A DNA stretch of 64,000 nucleotides from NCBI GenBank assembly GCA_949358305.1, contig OX442324.1, positions 3,726,001 through 3,790,000 on the forward strand. The letters are read 5' to 3'. This DNA comes from Strigamia acuminata. Lineage: Eukaryota > Arthropoda > Chilopoda > Geophilomorpha > Linotaeniidae. The notes beneath the pieces are model-generated. The model did no database searches. It had not been told where the DNA came from and was given only the letters and a program-made list of their open reading frames with translations. Made by a program: the position numbers and the translations under genes. Within the stretch, counting starts at the first letter, position 1; every line of letters begins with the position of its first letter. Of the stretch, positions 12,101 through 25,373 are shown one piece after another.

Positions 12101-15025
12101 TGAACGCACCTACTGGATTTAGGTTTTGATTATTATCTCGTGTATTGGTGCGGCAGTGACCGCTGTCCACACATCAGTACTTCTCATTCGGTCATTCCAG
12201 CCAGGTCCGATTAATTGTGATGTAAGAAGCTCGCGTGACCAACACGACCGTACGACTTGATTCAGCAACAACCTTTGCCACATCATCTTATATCATTCCA
12301 TTGCGAGCGGGTCTTAATTAGACTTATCTCACTTTCATTCTACCAATCTAATTACAAGTCAAAAATTCACTTTAACAACTCACCTGCCCCCGGAGCGCCC
12401 CCACCTAAACTACGACCATGTGTGTCACCACTGATTAATAGTCTTCAACTCCATTAATCACCGCCACGTGTTTCTTCCTCCACTTCTTACCCCTCAAGCT
12501 AATACACACTTCCAACAGGCTACAAAATCCTCCCAGAAAAGCAGAGAGAAAAAAAGAGAAGAAAAAAACACACACACATGGCGACTTCAAAGATTAAATA
12601 CCAAGAAAAAGCCACAAGACTTTGTTCTTTGAACTAAAGTGGAAAATAAAATTTATTGGCTATTCTGTTGCACTCCTGCTAATAAATCTGTCATACAACC
12701 TTTTCTACATCCTCCATCTTTTTTTTTCTTCCTTGAACCTTTGTTTTGGCAGCCAGATGTAAATTTACACAAACAACAATGTACAATTATCCATCATTTT
12801 GCGAATTCTTCAGCTGGACAAAATCCAAATGTACTTGTTATTTACTCGTTGCGCATTCTGGGTCATTGGTAAAAGCTACTTTACATTCAATTAAGGAAAC
12901 TCTCCATCCGGCAGTTGCGACAAACAACTAAAAGTCTCAAGTTGCGTGATCTCCTTATTACACCCCGATTCAAGTCCGACCACACACAAACCCCAATTGA
13001 AAAAAAAAAAAGAAAAAAAAAAATCCATTTACTGTACAATAAATGGATTTTTTTCCCCTCTTTCTTTCAGGACACTCGATAAGTGCTGAGTAGTGCCGCT
13101 TTAGTGCTAAATACCGACTTGGTACATTTACCACTAATAAATGTGTGATGCCCAGCAGCAAATTTATCTATACGAAAACTATCTTTCCGATTGGCAACAA
13201 ATTCCAATTTGTTTTAAAAGCAATTTCAAATTGAATTAAAAACAATTATCAGCCAATTATGAATTAATTTGTCACATTTTTCGTCTTCCCTCAACAGTTT
13301 TTAACCCTTTTAAATGCAATAATGCAGTTATTCAATGCAAAACCATCTCCATCTGTCGCAAAATGTAATAAAGCCAAATTCAATTTTTGATTTACGGGTT
13401 TCAAACCTAACTAATACTAACTTGAGGTCTAATCTAAAACATATTTCATAAATTGTATGCGTGTACAAGAGCAATATATTAAATTAAACATGCATTCGTG
13501 ACTGCACATTATCTCGCACAAATCGTACGAGTAAACCGGTTGCACTTAACAACGCAGTAAATTCTAATACGGCTTAATCAAAAACACCATTTTTGATACC
13601 ATTTACGATCACAACATTGCAAAATCATCCCAACTTTAATCCTAATTAAAGCTCCGAGGGTGTGTGACGAACAAAATATCTGAAAAATAGACCTAAATTC
13701 AATTGTAAACAAAGACAATCACCCATCTTGGGTCACCTGGGCGTCGGAAAATGAGAAGCAGATGGTGCCAACCTTAATTAAGTCAGTCGGCCATGTTGGT
13801 CTAATTACTCCCCATTCATCTGACCAATTGTCCAACAAAGGAAAATGAGAAAATTTACGAAAATAAGCGCGCAAAAGGAAATTAAATTTCAACAAACAAA
13901 ACACATTAAAACCCATGCATTGTTACACCATTTTCACTTCACGTATTTAGAAAAACAATCCAAAATAAAAAATAAAAATAAAAATAAAAATGAAATAAAA
14001 AATAAAATAAAAAGAAGAGAGCCCTAGTTGGCATTTCTTATCTATCTCATATACTCCCACTTGCTAAGAATTCCACTTTTCTGCTTCGCTGCAACAGTGA
14101 CGCTTTGGAATGCTATTCGATTTGGAAATGGGAAACCGAACCCAACAAAAAAGGGGAACAACCTGGGCATTTCCAACTCGATTTGAGTCAGATGCACAAG
14201 TCAAATATATTCCTCTACCACCACCTTAAAAAAAATTCAACAAAAAAGAACAGGACTTTTTATTCGAGTGAACAAAATATCGAAGGACTTTTCAAACCGA
14301 GAAGAGAATAGGGAAAAGGGAGGACCAAGAAAAAAAAAAGTAAAATAAAAAATAAAAAAAATAAAAAAAACGGCAAAACCTGATCTGGGTTTTGTAGCAA
14401 TTCAATAATCTTGTAAGGCAGACTGCGTTTCCCTCCGTTGCTTGACACTAACGAGACATAAAAGTGGTGCTAAGAACAAGAAACGGTCACCATCAACTCT
14501 ATACTTCCTTTAAACTTTCCACATGTGACTTCAAAGTTCAGATAAGAACCCTTAACCCTTTGCATGTGTGTTCTGTCTGAACTAACAAGAGTCGCTCGTG
14601 TTAGCTTCAAATCGAATTGGCTTTTAATGCTTTATTTATTTATCGACTTCAATTCAAAAACTCGCGTTTTCATCATTTTTGTCCAAAATACAAAAATAAG
14701 AACACTTAAAAACACCACTTTTTGAATGCAAAATTATAATTAAATCCTATTTCTTCCAAAAAAATATATTTTACTTTTATTTAAAAAATTTATCTATACA
14801 AAATGTCTATTCTATTCAAATGCCGAATTTGTTCTGCAATTTTTTTTCCTTCCCCGCTATTTCCCAGCTTAAGGTTAAAATTCAGCTTCGCAATTTTAGC
14901 AATAGCGCTTCTACTTGTGGCAACCACCAACTGCGTTTGGCATAATGCCATCTGCAAACACCAGGCAGCATACACGCTGCTTGTATATCTTGACTGATCA
15001 TGCTCGGTTGTTCCGTTATCATCAG
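12101..15025. other. Mostly empty region
   Basis: A strong minus-strand donor (GGGGGCAG/GTGAGT at about 12384) ends a 50-bp open stretch (GDTHGRSLGGGAPGA), but the acceptor is poor and I do not call it. Around 14880-15000 all strands are moderately open; see the next entry. Confidence 0.4.
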
Positions 15026-15130
15026 CCGGGATCTGTAGGATTACGGGAGAAATTGCAACAATGCTTAACAGATTTAAGAGGTATGGACAATTATCCACAT
15101 AAGCGAGAATTAAGTCCATTTCAGAGTTAG
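15026..15130 (+). CDS. Possible terminal coding exon, unknown
   Basis: An acceptor-like GTTCCGTTATCATCAG precedes 34 codons and a TAG. The predicted piece includes SVGLREKLQQCLTDLRGM and ends RELSPFQS. A second + frame is also open for 24 codons, and the minus strand is open for 109 codons across 14790-15119, so this may equally be the relic of another coding element. The family is not recognised. Confidence 0.22.
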   Translation, partial: PGSVGLREKLQQCLTDLRGMDNYPHKRELSPFQS

Positions 15131-17739
15131 TGCTGTACGGAGGATTAATGAAAGAAGTATCAAATGAAATTGGTCCATAAAATATAGATTTGTCGACGGA
15201 ACTTATCTTCCAAATTGCCTTTTAGGCTCTTCTAGGGGAAAAGTACAGCACCTATCATAATAACGTGACAACGGGTTTGAAATCTTGACCGTAACCGTAA
15301 GATAATTACAGAAAACAATAGCAAAGCTCTCCATTAAATGGTTCGAGGTAAAAATTCGAGAATTCCATTATTTGTTGGAGCTTGCATGAACAATGCGCAA
15401 TCCCTTCATTGTTTATCTGTCTGTGTGTATTAACAATGCAAAAATGAAACATTTTATCAACAGTAGACGGGGCAAATTCAACAAAAGAACTGAAATAAGC
15501 CTAAGCGTAAAGGAAAACTACCGATAGATGGCTTAAAGTTTGTGTAGAAAATAATAATTTGTGGAATATTCCACAGGGAACTGCTAGTACAAGTATAGTC
15601 CAATTCGATGTTTTCTTCCAGATTAGATTAAAACTCGCCTTGTTCCATAAAAGACACGCGTGGTACTTATCAAGATTAGTTTAATAATGTCAAAACTGAC
15701 CACAAGGGTCAAAAAGCACAAATTTATACGCAATTCGTACTCTCTGGACAACACGCAGGATTTTAAAAGTTCCTAAAAGTTGAATTTTCGTTACAATTAA
15801 TAAAAACAATTTGAACATAACACTTAAACGGTAAAATACGGTACTTCTACTTTAGTTTGTCCAGTGTAGTATAGTAGTGGCGCCCTCAAGTGTGTGACAA
15901 AACGTTTCACACACAGCCAGGCGCCGTCATCTTTCCATATTAAAAAAAACGTTAGTTACACTAATTATCTACTCGAGAACCCCTGGGCCTGCTTGCGACC
16001 ACAAACAGTAAAATATGTACGCAACAAACAAAATAAATATCCCATTTAGCAAAAATTCATGTCACAAAATAAAAAAAGAGCGTCAAATTCCTTACATTTT
16101 TTCAAGCTCCTGCTGTGTTGAGTTGTTGGAATGTTAGTGTAAGCAAAACACTAACAGACAAGTTTGTTTTTTCAAGAACAAACCCCCTAGTTTTAATTCA
16201 GCCGGCGTTTTCTTACCCCGTAATAAATGGACCCTTTTTACCAGTTAGCTCCCCCCAGAGTTAAAAAGTTGCACATGGGAGACGACGAGCGTCTTTTATA
16301 GAGTTTAGATATGGGGGATTATGGGAGAGTAGTATATTTAAAGCGGTTTTTTTTAACGAGTTCCGCGTTCGAGTCTGATGTGCGCCATTTGCAATGATAA
16401 GTGGTCTCGTGTTAGAGGCGAGACAAATAGGAGAGTAACGTAGCGTTAAATTGGTGCAACTACTAACCAGATTTTCGTACACTATTTTTTACTTTTTTTA
16501 TGCTTCATTCACAGTAAATAAAAGAAGTTACAAGTTATACCGAAGTGTTAAAAATTCCGTCTTATCATTTCATTTAGGTACAATTGGTCTTGATCTCATT
16601 CATCACTTAGTTTTAGAACCATTTGCACTTTCTCTTTAGTTTAATGACTAATATTTTCTCCTCGGGGCTCATCGTAAAGATCAAATTTGCACGAGTAATT
16701 GAGGATGGAGAAGACGAAGGCTATCAACGTTTTCACTGCTTTTTTTTCTCAAAAACTTAATAAGTTTTCTCTGATCTTTACAAGTTTGCAAACGAAATGA
16801 AATTAGAGGAGGAAAAGCAAACTTTAGAAGAAGAAAAAAAAAATCAGAAAATTCAAAAAAAAAAAAATTTTCAAAAAAAAATGGGTGAAACGATACAGAA
16901 TTGTTGACTTGTCATTTCCTAATCAGATAAAACCTTATCAAAGCGACACTTTGCGCACGTAAATGTAACTCCATAATGTACATTAGAAGGGGAAAAAACC
17001 ACGTTCATTTTTTCTCATGGTGTTCCTTCCCGATAAATCTGACTATACCCACACGTTCACATCCAACTTTCACAATAACTTAGCTTTAAATAAAGTGCTG
17101 GAAATTCATTTTTTTCCCTTCTTCTTCTTCCTGCGAAATTGGATGAGCAAATCGTGACAAACAAGAAGCACGAAGCTAACAAATCCCTTCTCCCATTCCC
17201 TACTTACTGTCACTCTGTAAACTTTGTAAACCGGCACAAGTTGCAAGAAAGACTTTCACCAGAATACCTGATCGTTACTTTCAGATGTATGTTGCTGAGC
17301 AATTGAATAATCTCATCTGATGTGATCGTGGATTTAAATAAAAATCCCCTTAAAAGTTGCACGGCGCAGGTCCAAACAACTTTTTTTAAACTGCTCGGAA
17401 CAAAGTTGAAAGAGCTAATCCAAAGTAGGCCTATATATGATCATTTATTAATTCTAAACCATTTATTATTTATTATGTTTTTCGCACGACACATTCGGAA
17501 CCCCCCTACCTCCCCACATTCAACATTTGCACATGGCCCCTACCACTGGCGCTTGGCAGATGAGAGCCTAGGTCAGTCACAGATGTAGGGCCTAAGAGAA
17601 TAAAATCCATAAATGCACAATGCATAGTTTTTTCTAAGTGAAACTTCTTGCAGTGATTCCTGTACGTAGAGGATTGCAGTGGAAGACCTACTGTATATAA
17701 TGCGCGAAATTTAGGGTGAAAAACACCACCTTAAGTTTA
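15131..17739. other. Gene desert
   Basis: AT-rich. A short fragment of the ACCGTATTTTA MITE family (GGTAAAATACGGTA) sits at about 15829-15842. GGCGCC patches flank a palindromic TGTGTGACAAAACGTTTCACACA segment near 15900. Confidence 0.4.
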
Positions 17740-17994
17740 AATACCGAATTTTATCAACTAAAAGCCGCGGCTCAAAACTGCCATTATTGTCAGCAATTAC
17801 AACTTCGGTTTTTCGTTTGTTACATTTGTTTAATGTAACAAACAAAGTCTAAACGTCACGAACGAAGCGTAAATCCATCGTTCGTGAGGTTAAATACGGG
17901 AACAATACCGTACTTTTCCAAAAATGCACTATTCTTGGTGTCTCAGCCGCGGCTACAATTCGAGGCCGACTCTTAATCAGTAAAATACGGTATT
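17740..17994. mobile_element. MITE, AATACCG family, copy 1
   Basis: The terminal inverted repeat is AATACCGAATTTTAT at the left and AAAATACGGTATT at the right. The 255-bp interior (CCGCGGCT, CGTTCGTGAGGTTAAATACGG, AACAAACGAA) reappears at 49129 and 57461 in the opposite orientation. It has no coding capacity. Confidence 0.85.
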
Positions 17995-18308
17995 AGAACA
18001 AACCTGCCATATGTAGCCTAAAAATGAGCCAATATAAATGTAAACGTTCATCCTACTGATGAATTTATACATAAAATGTTTGATGACTAAAAAGATGAAG
18101 AAGAATCTCATGGATTCTGACATTTTGTTTTAAATAAATAAATTTTTCTTTCGTTAATTCGTATTGCATTATTCAGAATGTTATGGAACAAGATTAACAG
18201 TTCGCATTATACGCGGACATGCCATTTTAGGGCTTATTTTCACACTAAACTTCTAGTTTGCATTATACGCGATTCGTATATAAGGTAATTTAATGAAGAG
18301 CACAAACA

Positions 18309-18818
18309 AAGTGTTGTATCTCGTTCACCAAATCGCGAACTAGTTCAAGTTCGCGTTCATCACCGTGTGAACTAGTTCACGTTCATGTTCACTACAATTT
18401 TTTTCAAAGTGAACTAAGTTCAAGTTAACGAACTTGAACCAATAGTTCAGTTCACTTTTCCAATGTTTTTTTTAAAAATATTGAAATTTTTTTTTTATGT
18501 TTTGTGGTTTGCAGATGGAAAAAAACACTTTTTTTTTTAGTAAAGCAGTCGTTTTCATTGATTTTAATGGCAAAAACAGCTGATTTCGCCGTTTTCGTTG
18601 TAAAAAGTGATCAAAATGAATGTTTTGATGATGAAAACGTCATCAAAACGATTAAAACCGATGCAAAAAGTTATGTTTTTGCCACGTTTTCATCATCAAA
18701 CATGGTGAACGCGAACTTCGTTCAAGTTTACTCATAAAAGTGAACTAAGTTCGTTTTTTGCGTTCACTTGTAAAAGTAAACTAGTTCGCGATCTTAGTTC
18801 GCGTTCGATACAACACTG
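18309..18818. mobile_element. hAT-like non-autonomous element, 0.5 kb
   Basis: GTGTTGTATC at the left end matches GATACAACACTG at the right end. Both arms carry strings of GAACTAGTTC and TTCGCGTTCA palindromic half-sites, and the centre is AT-rich with a small open frame. An imperfect 8-bp flank match (CAAACAAA / CAAACTAC) agrees with hAT. The subterminal palindromes are typical binding-site arrays for a hAT transposase supplied in trans. Confidence 0.7.
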
Positions 18819-19235
18819 CAAACTACATACTGTACATGCTGCCATCTTGGCTTGCTGTGATAAAGTAACCAAGTGATCATGACAACTTCAGGTATCGACT
18901 ATACTCCAAACCGATACAACGTGGTCCTAACTCCTATTGGTTGATCCGGTTTACACCTAACTGTGGACTGTGTACTCTACTACGCGGAAAAGTAGTTCTG
19001 TTTATTTTCAAACAATTTCAGTGTAAAAAATGATTAGAATGATTTGGTAATAAAATCGATTGCGCAATATTTCCCGCATTTAGATAAAAGTGAATTTTCA
19101 ATTTTCAATATTGAATTCGTTTTGCTGCATTATAAACAGAAACTTCGCAGCATCGTAAACTAACCTCAAAGCACACATTCTTTATTTTGTTCATAACTCG
19201 AGAACGCCTAAACTTTAGGGGCCCCCTTTGGCTAG

Positions 19236-19322
19236 GACGCCGGTCCAGATGACCCTTCTGGCTCCCACCCCCCTCTAACTGGTCCTGCTCGTCTCATTTC
19301 CATGAAACTTGAGCTCCATCTC
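19236..19322 (+). CDS. Weak exon candidate
   Basis: 29 codons open between a CCCTTTGGCTAG acceptor and a CTC/GTGAGT donor, reading DAGPDDPSGSHPPLTGPARL and on. The exon side of the donor is non-consensus and the frame continues into the putative intron, so this is only suggestive. Confidence 0.2.
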
Positions 19323-19754
19323 GTGAGTTTGTTAATCGGCATTGTTTCCATCAGCAGCAACAATGTGCAAATTGGAGGAACTGCAAGCCTTTAAGTCCAA
19401 TCGAGGCCAATTGAGAAGAGAAAAGTTGTACGTCGATACAAACAGAGAGAGCTCAGATTAAGTCAGCATCCATCCACTACTAAAACCCCAACTTTATCAC
19501 CTCCATAATTCCAAGAGGAAGCTCCCCAACCACTCTAGGCCTAAATGACTAGGATTTCCTAAAGTTCCTAAGCCTAATCGTCCTTGCTTAACGAGAGACA
19601 TTTCGTTCCCCTACATAAATTTCCCTTAAACATTTGCTTAATCAAATTGCTCAATTCTTTTAGGCCCAACAGACACAAAAGTAACCAAAAAAAAAAAATT
19701 AAAAACGAAAAATTTATCATTAAATTTTGATTAACTTTCAGCGACCAAACAATA

Positions 19755-19999
19755 AGGGGCTTCAAAAATGATACGCCGAAGGCACTAAAGTGGTTATGAC
19801 GATTATTCTGCTGAAACTGTCATGTGACCTCTGTGAGCCAATCACATGAATAATCGCTTCAGCACTACAGTGCTTATGTATAATCGTCTGAAAACAAGTT
19901 GTTAGTGCTGAAGAATGCTTAAACTAAGAAAAACAGAGTTTATTGTGATTATTGGAACAATCTCTTCAGTGCCTTCAGCATGTCATTTACGAAACCCCT
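19755..19999. mobile_element. TA-target MITE, AGGGGYTTC family, copy 1
   Basis: The 245-bp element starts AGGGGCTTCAAAAATGATAC and ends GTCATTTACGAAACCCCT, with TA on both sides. The interior (GATTATTCTGCTGAA, CATGTGACCT, AATCGCTTCAGC) is shared, inverted, with the copy at 22626. TA duplication and termini point to mobilisation by a Tc1/mariner-type transposase. Confidence 0.85.
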
Positions 20000-20001
20000 T
20001 A

Positions 20002-22225
20002 TTAATTATTGGCCGTATTAATCAGCAATTTAGTTCACGCTCGAAAAGCACCACCAAAATCGAAACCTGCAGCTACAATTTTCCAATCGAGTAGATCTGT
20101 CGAAATAAAGCAAAGCTCGATCCCGACTAACTGATAGGGCTCAGCAATGTGTTGTAAATAAAACTCATCACGACTAATTAAATGTAATTGGGAGTCAACT
20201 TTAGTCTCATTTAAACTCCGCAGATTAATTTATTTGCACTTCTTACATTTTCCGCATCATTTTCGCTACTAATAAGACAATTAATGCAAATATTTTGCAT
20301 TTATAATTGCGAAAACAAATTAACAAGCAGCTTTCTTACCACCAAGAACAAAGTACAACTTTGCCGGTGTTTGCGACTTGATGCAGCAAGAAATATCAAC
20401 AAGCCGATCACAATTTACTTGATTTTATTTCATGCTGAACTTTTTTTTTGTATCTAATAGGAAAAGTGTGAGCCAAGCACATTGTAGTCATGTCATGTGA
20501 ATTGATCATCTGACTGCATGGCTGTTTGTCATTGGCTGACAGCAAGCTGATTGCTTCCTGTAACTTCCTTACTTGCTTCTTGGTGTTATCACTACACTGC
20601 CTTCCACAATGAACCTTGTTCTATGCGTTACCGTTAATTCTTAATGCTAGTGTGAACACAGGGATATAGGAATGGGAAATTGGCGCCTTCTTGTGTTTTT
20701 TGAACGAGATTTTCACTTTTCGGACATCCGAGCGTAAACCCAGCGTTTTTTCACAACAAAAATGAAACCAAAAAGTGCCAAAGTGAAATTATTTTTGCTT
20801 AAAAAAAAAAATAATAATAATGCAAATTTTTTAATAATATGCTAATATTTAGAGATTTCTGCCCATTTTTATAATTTTTTAAAAAAAAAAAACCACCGTT
20901 GAGAAAAATCGATTTCGGCCAATTCCGACGGAAACAATTTAATTTCCTAAAACTCTTAAACTCAAATTCTGTAAACTCCCGGCAATAAATAGTTGAAAAC
21001 GATCGCATTTGCTGGTGTCGCCAATCGGGCAAAAAAAAAAAGGCAAGCACAGCACAGCAGAGCAGAGCACAGCACACAAGACGAAAGCCACTAACACCTA
21101 ATCTCCAGTAAACACTAGACACTTTTCAAGCGGATATCAGTGTCTCGCAATTAGTTTCTGATGACACTTTTTCCTCGAGTTAGCAGCACATTAGCTAATC
21201 ACAAATTGAAGTCTCGAATACAATGACAGGAGGAGGAGATTTTATTTACAAACACAATCCTTATCTGAGTAAAGACATAAAACCAGATGAAGTTAGTTCA
21301 ACAAAAGATTGAAAAGTAGTAGGCAAGTTGTTGTTGGCAGGAGAAAACCCTACACCAAGGTCCAAGAGTGAGATAAGGGAAGAGAATGAGCGCAGAAGGA
21401 AAAGGAGCACACAAACATCTCGACGCAGATAAAACCCTTCACTTTTCTATGACACTTCTATCCGCCGCCATCATGCAAGTTGCCATGACAACCCGGGCCA
21501 AATTCATCCTTTTTTTTACACCCTACTCGGCTCGCTTAAGTGGCAAATGTACAATTAGGAGTTAATCACACACTGTATTGCTCAAAAGAACAAATCCCTT
21601 GTACACATACAGCCAAGGGGAGCCGTCAAAGCCATAATTGGAGACGCCGTACTTCCTTCTCCTAAAGCATCTTTTCAAGTTGTTCTAATTTGGTGAAAAT
21701 TTAATGAATTTTAAAAACCCTCTTCTCCACCCTCTGCTTCTTCGTTCATTTTCCAGCATCCGAGAAGAAAATATCATAATGTACTTGCAAAAAGGAGATG
21801 CTTCGGAGACGCATCCACCAGCTGTGCACAGAAGATTAAAATCCCTAGAAAATTAAATTTGAGCAAAATATTTGATTTTTATAATAGGAGAAATAAATTC
21901 TGAACAAAAAAAATGCGATTCGCTTGTTGTTTCGAAGAAGAACAAAGTCTTTTCTTTTTTAAATTAACTCCAATTCCAAATGAGTTTCAAATTGTATTTG
22001 GATAGTTAAATACAATCAATAGAAGACGTAAATTGGATTTTCAAAATGGACCACAATTAATGAATTTATGTGTAAATTCTAAGTGAGTAATAAAGCTTTT
22101 GAAATTATTTCCTCGGAGAATTCTTTACCGTTTTTACATACCAATGCAATTACGTCTAGATATTGAAGCACGCATACTATTTTAAAACAGACTTTTAACG
22201 TAGAAAATGCCTAATAAATTTACCA
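20002..22225. other. Gene desert
   Basis: Only an RFX motif (separate entry) and simple A runs. A short run of GCACA/GCAGA repeats lies at 21046-21076. Confidence 0.45.
21479..21492. promoter_or_regulatory. RFX X-box-like site
   Basis: GTTGCCATGACAAC fits the X-box pattern GTNRCCATGRYAAC, with one half-site slightly degenerate. The local sequence is GC-richer than its surroundings. Confidence 0.45.
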
Positions 22226-22330
22226 AAATTTGTAACATTTGTGTCAAAATTGTAACATTTGTGCAAAAATTTGTAACATTTGTGTCAAAATTTGTAACAT
22301 TTGTGCTAAAATTTGTAATACCTGTGCAAA
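22226..22330. repeat. 21-bp tandem repeat
   Basis: AAAATTTGTAACATTTGTGTC units, with TGTAACATTT landmarks at 22231, 22251, 22272 and 22293. Because 21 is a multiple of three, the minus strand shows a spurious periodic peptide (AQMLQI). Confidence 0.85.
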
Positions 22331-22625
22331 ATTTATAATATTTGTGCCAAATTTGTAATATTCGTATAATTTTCTACAAATATTTTTAAAAGATTGTGCA
22401 AATATTTTTAGAAAACTGAACAAAATCTTAAACAAATTTTTAAAGAAAAAAATAACAATTTTAGTTGGAATTATCAAAACTGCAGTACACTTTTCCCCCA
22501 TCTATCCACCACATAAGTTTCCATCTTCTCAATCAATCAATATAAACATGTTATGGCACTCCCCCCAAACAGAAAACAAAATGCATTCAGACGACAAATT
22601 CAAAATCCAAACAAGTCCAACATTA

Positions 22626-23012
22626 AGGGGTTTCAAAAATGACACGCTGAAGGCGCTGAATTGATTGTTCCAATAATCACAATCGCTGCATTATTGAGGA
22701 CCCACACCAAGTCCAAGTGATTATTTTGCATGTCACATGACTTTTATTTATACTTTTTATTTATTTATTCATTTATTTGTTTTTGTTAAATTAAATTGAT
22801 TATTTACTTTTATTTATTTAATAATATAAAACAAACTCTCTTTCTTAGTTTATGCATTCTTCAGCAACAAAAACTCCTTTTCAGACGATTATACATAAGC
22901 GCTGAAGCGATTATTCATGTGATTGGCCCACACAGGTCACATGATAATCGCTTCAGCAGAAAAATCGTCATAATCACTTCAGCGTCTTCAGCGTATCATT
23001 TTTTAAACCCCT
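22626..23012. mobile_element. TA-target MITE, AGGGGYTTC family, copy 2
   Basis: Starts AGGGGTTTCAAAAATGACAC, ends ATTTTTTAAACCCCT, with TA on both sides. Its interior matches the 19.8-kb copy in reverse order and is about 140 bp longer because of an AT-rich insertion around 22740-22860. Confidence 0.85.
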
Positions 23013-24038
23013 TATTCATATTCTAAAAACTACCTGGTATCAAAATAAAATTATCCCAAACAAGACTCAGAACAGTAAAAAATGCTAAAACTTCACCATC
23101 CAGCAGCCCAAAACCCAGCATGGGTGACGAATTATTTTTCTTCTTCTTCTTCCTTTCCTACTTGCACAGCATCCTACATCTCCTCCGATCGTCCTCCTCC
23201 CCCTTCTTTTTTATTATATTCTGGCCAAAAGCCAGCAATTCCACTTTAAACCATCACTCCCCAGTTTGTCACTCTAAGTCTCTTTGGGTTAAAATTTACA
23301 ATTTCATCATCAAATTTCCTTTCCTCAGCCTTTTTTTTTTTCTTCACCTAATTTACAACCAAATTTATCCCTTCTTACATCTCGAGTGGATTCAAAATGG
23401 CCACTGTTTTTAACACTAAGCTTCCTCGGTAGTTGTGCGAGTAAAACTGAACCTAATCTTTCCCCAGTGGCCGTGAGTAAAACCGCCAAAATCCCCTTGA
23501 CAAGACTGCTCCATCTGCTGTAATGGACATTCCAAGTTCAAACTGTTTTTACGACGGTGAGGGGGAATGCAACTAAAATGGAACTTGTTAGCAGGACGAT
23601 ATGAAAGTAAACTCCATTCCATTTTTTCCCTCTCCCTCTCCTCCTTCCCAAGTACTTCATAATGATACAATAACTAACATTTCGTAATCCACTACGGAAA
23701 TAAAAAAGTTCTAAACTCCATTTTAAAACTTATTCACACACCCCAAATTTCGAAATTAAATTCGAACCCTTTTTATTATTATTCACAAACCCTCTTGCAA
23801 CGCCGTCAAGCTCGCCAAACATTTCGCAATCGATACAGAAGCGAAGGCCTATTTTATACCTCCTTTAATTGATAACCCCGCACTTATTCTTATTGCGATC
23901 TGTTAGACGACTTTAAGACTCTGACCATCTCCTTGCGGAAACGTCCAGCCGGCTTTTGCGTCGATCCACACAAACACTGGCAATGTCGGACGATGCCGTC
24001 AACGAGCCGTGGCTCCTGTTTTCTATTTTCTCTCGTAG

Positions 24039-24170
24039 AGAAGGCACTGACAACTGGAAAAACCACAGAAAACCCAGATTTTTCTTGCCATCCTAGCGGA
24101 CAAGGATGGAAAAACAAGCGGGATTCCAACTACTGACCAATGCTGCTTAACTGTGTTCTAATGGGAACAG
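24039..24170 (+). other. Possible exon, probably non-coding
   Basis: A strong acceptor (CTGTTTTCTATTTTCTCTCGTAG) and a strong donor (GGGAACAG/GTGAGTCA) enclose 132 bp. Every frame has a stop. The best frame gives about 26 residues (KALTTGKTTENPDFSCHPSG onward) and then a stop. It may be an untranslated exon, an lncRNA exon, a poison exon, or chance. The minus strand is open over 23890-24129, but the acceptor it would need is purine-rich. Confidence 0.3.
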
Positions 24171-25373
24171 GTGAGTCATTTGGTCCATTGGCCACCGAGC
24201 TAAAATACAGAATTGCACTTTGTGCAATATACTTCCACTCTTCATAGATTGGATGCACCTAGTTTCCAATTAAAATATTTTTTTTTACAGAAGAGTTGTG
24301 CACACAAACCTCCCACGGTTTAAAACAAAAGTCCCAAAACGCTTTTTAAAAGGTCCAATTCTCAAGTAAAACACACAACAGCCACAGAAATGCACTAAGC
24401 ATTCAATTAAGCAAACCTAAACACAATGTGCTTCACCATCTTTGATTTCCCCAGCGAGGAAAACTGCACTGGGCATTGCTCAACTTGCTAATGACTTTGG
24501 CACTGCCATAAGATGAGATCTCACATTGCCCTCCCTCTTTTTCCCTCCTCCATTATATACCCTTAAAATTCATCATTTAAATTTATTATAATGGCTGCAA
24601 AATTCACATCAACTGATAATATAATGAACCCTACTTTTATCTCCGACCTTTATTACCCCTACACCAAACTGTCGTTTCCTCTTTAGAATGCACTAAGTCT
24701 CACTTTATATGCCTCAAAATGACTCAAGATTGCATTTAGTCCTAAACCCATTGATATTCTTCCCAGATTTACACTAACTCATTCCTGTCTTCCTTTTCCT
24801 TCATTTTTTCCTTCATTTTTAAATTTTCTTTTTTTTACTTTTTTTACTTTTTACTTTTTTCTACAACTCGATCCATCATCATTAAAATTTATAAAGTCGA
24901 AGAATAAAATTGTCAAAATCTTGACAAATGTATGGTTTCCACTTTTCATTTCCAATTCAAATTCGAACATGGCTGACAATTAAGAACTTAATCCCTCACT
25001 AGTTCTTCAGCTCAGGCACCCGGCTCATTAACCAACTACTAATTACCTCATCATTTAATCGCGTACGGTTTCAAACCGTTCTATTTTGCACTTCATGACC
25101 ACTAAATGCCCTCTGTTATGATGATGTAAATCTGCACTGCCTGAATTCAGTCGCAACTAATGGAGCGTGGAGCAAAGCTCAGCAGTCATCTTCAAGAACC
25201 AACAACTTGCAGGGACATTTCCTCGCCATGGCAGTGCAACGATTAATTTTTAAATTCATAAACACAAGACCTTTAGCCGGAACCCACTCTTTGTGCATTT
25301 TGCCGCTAGATGGAGTATCGCCAGAAAAACAAACACACCGAGTACTAGCTGTTATTGTTTATTTTCGCCAACA

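Noticed and set aside
16350-16400. GCGTTCGAGTCTGATG resembling a tRNA B box
   Set aside because: No A box or foldable cloverleaf upstream, on either strand.
23890-24129. 79-residue minus frame (LVDGIVRHCQCLCGSTQKPA...)
   Set aside because: The acceptor it would need is purine-rich, while the same sequence read on + gives strong splice signals. The strand favours + and a non-coding exon.
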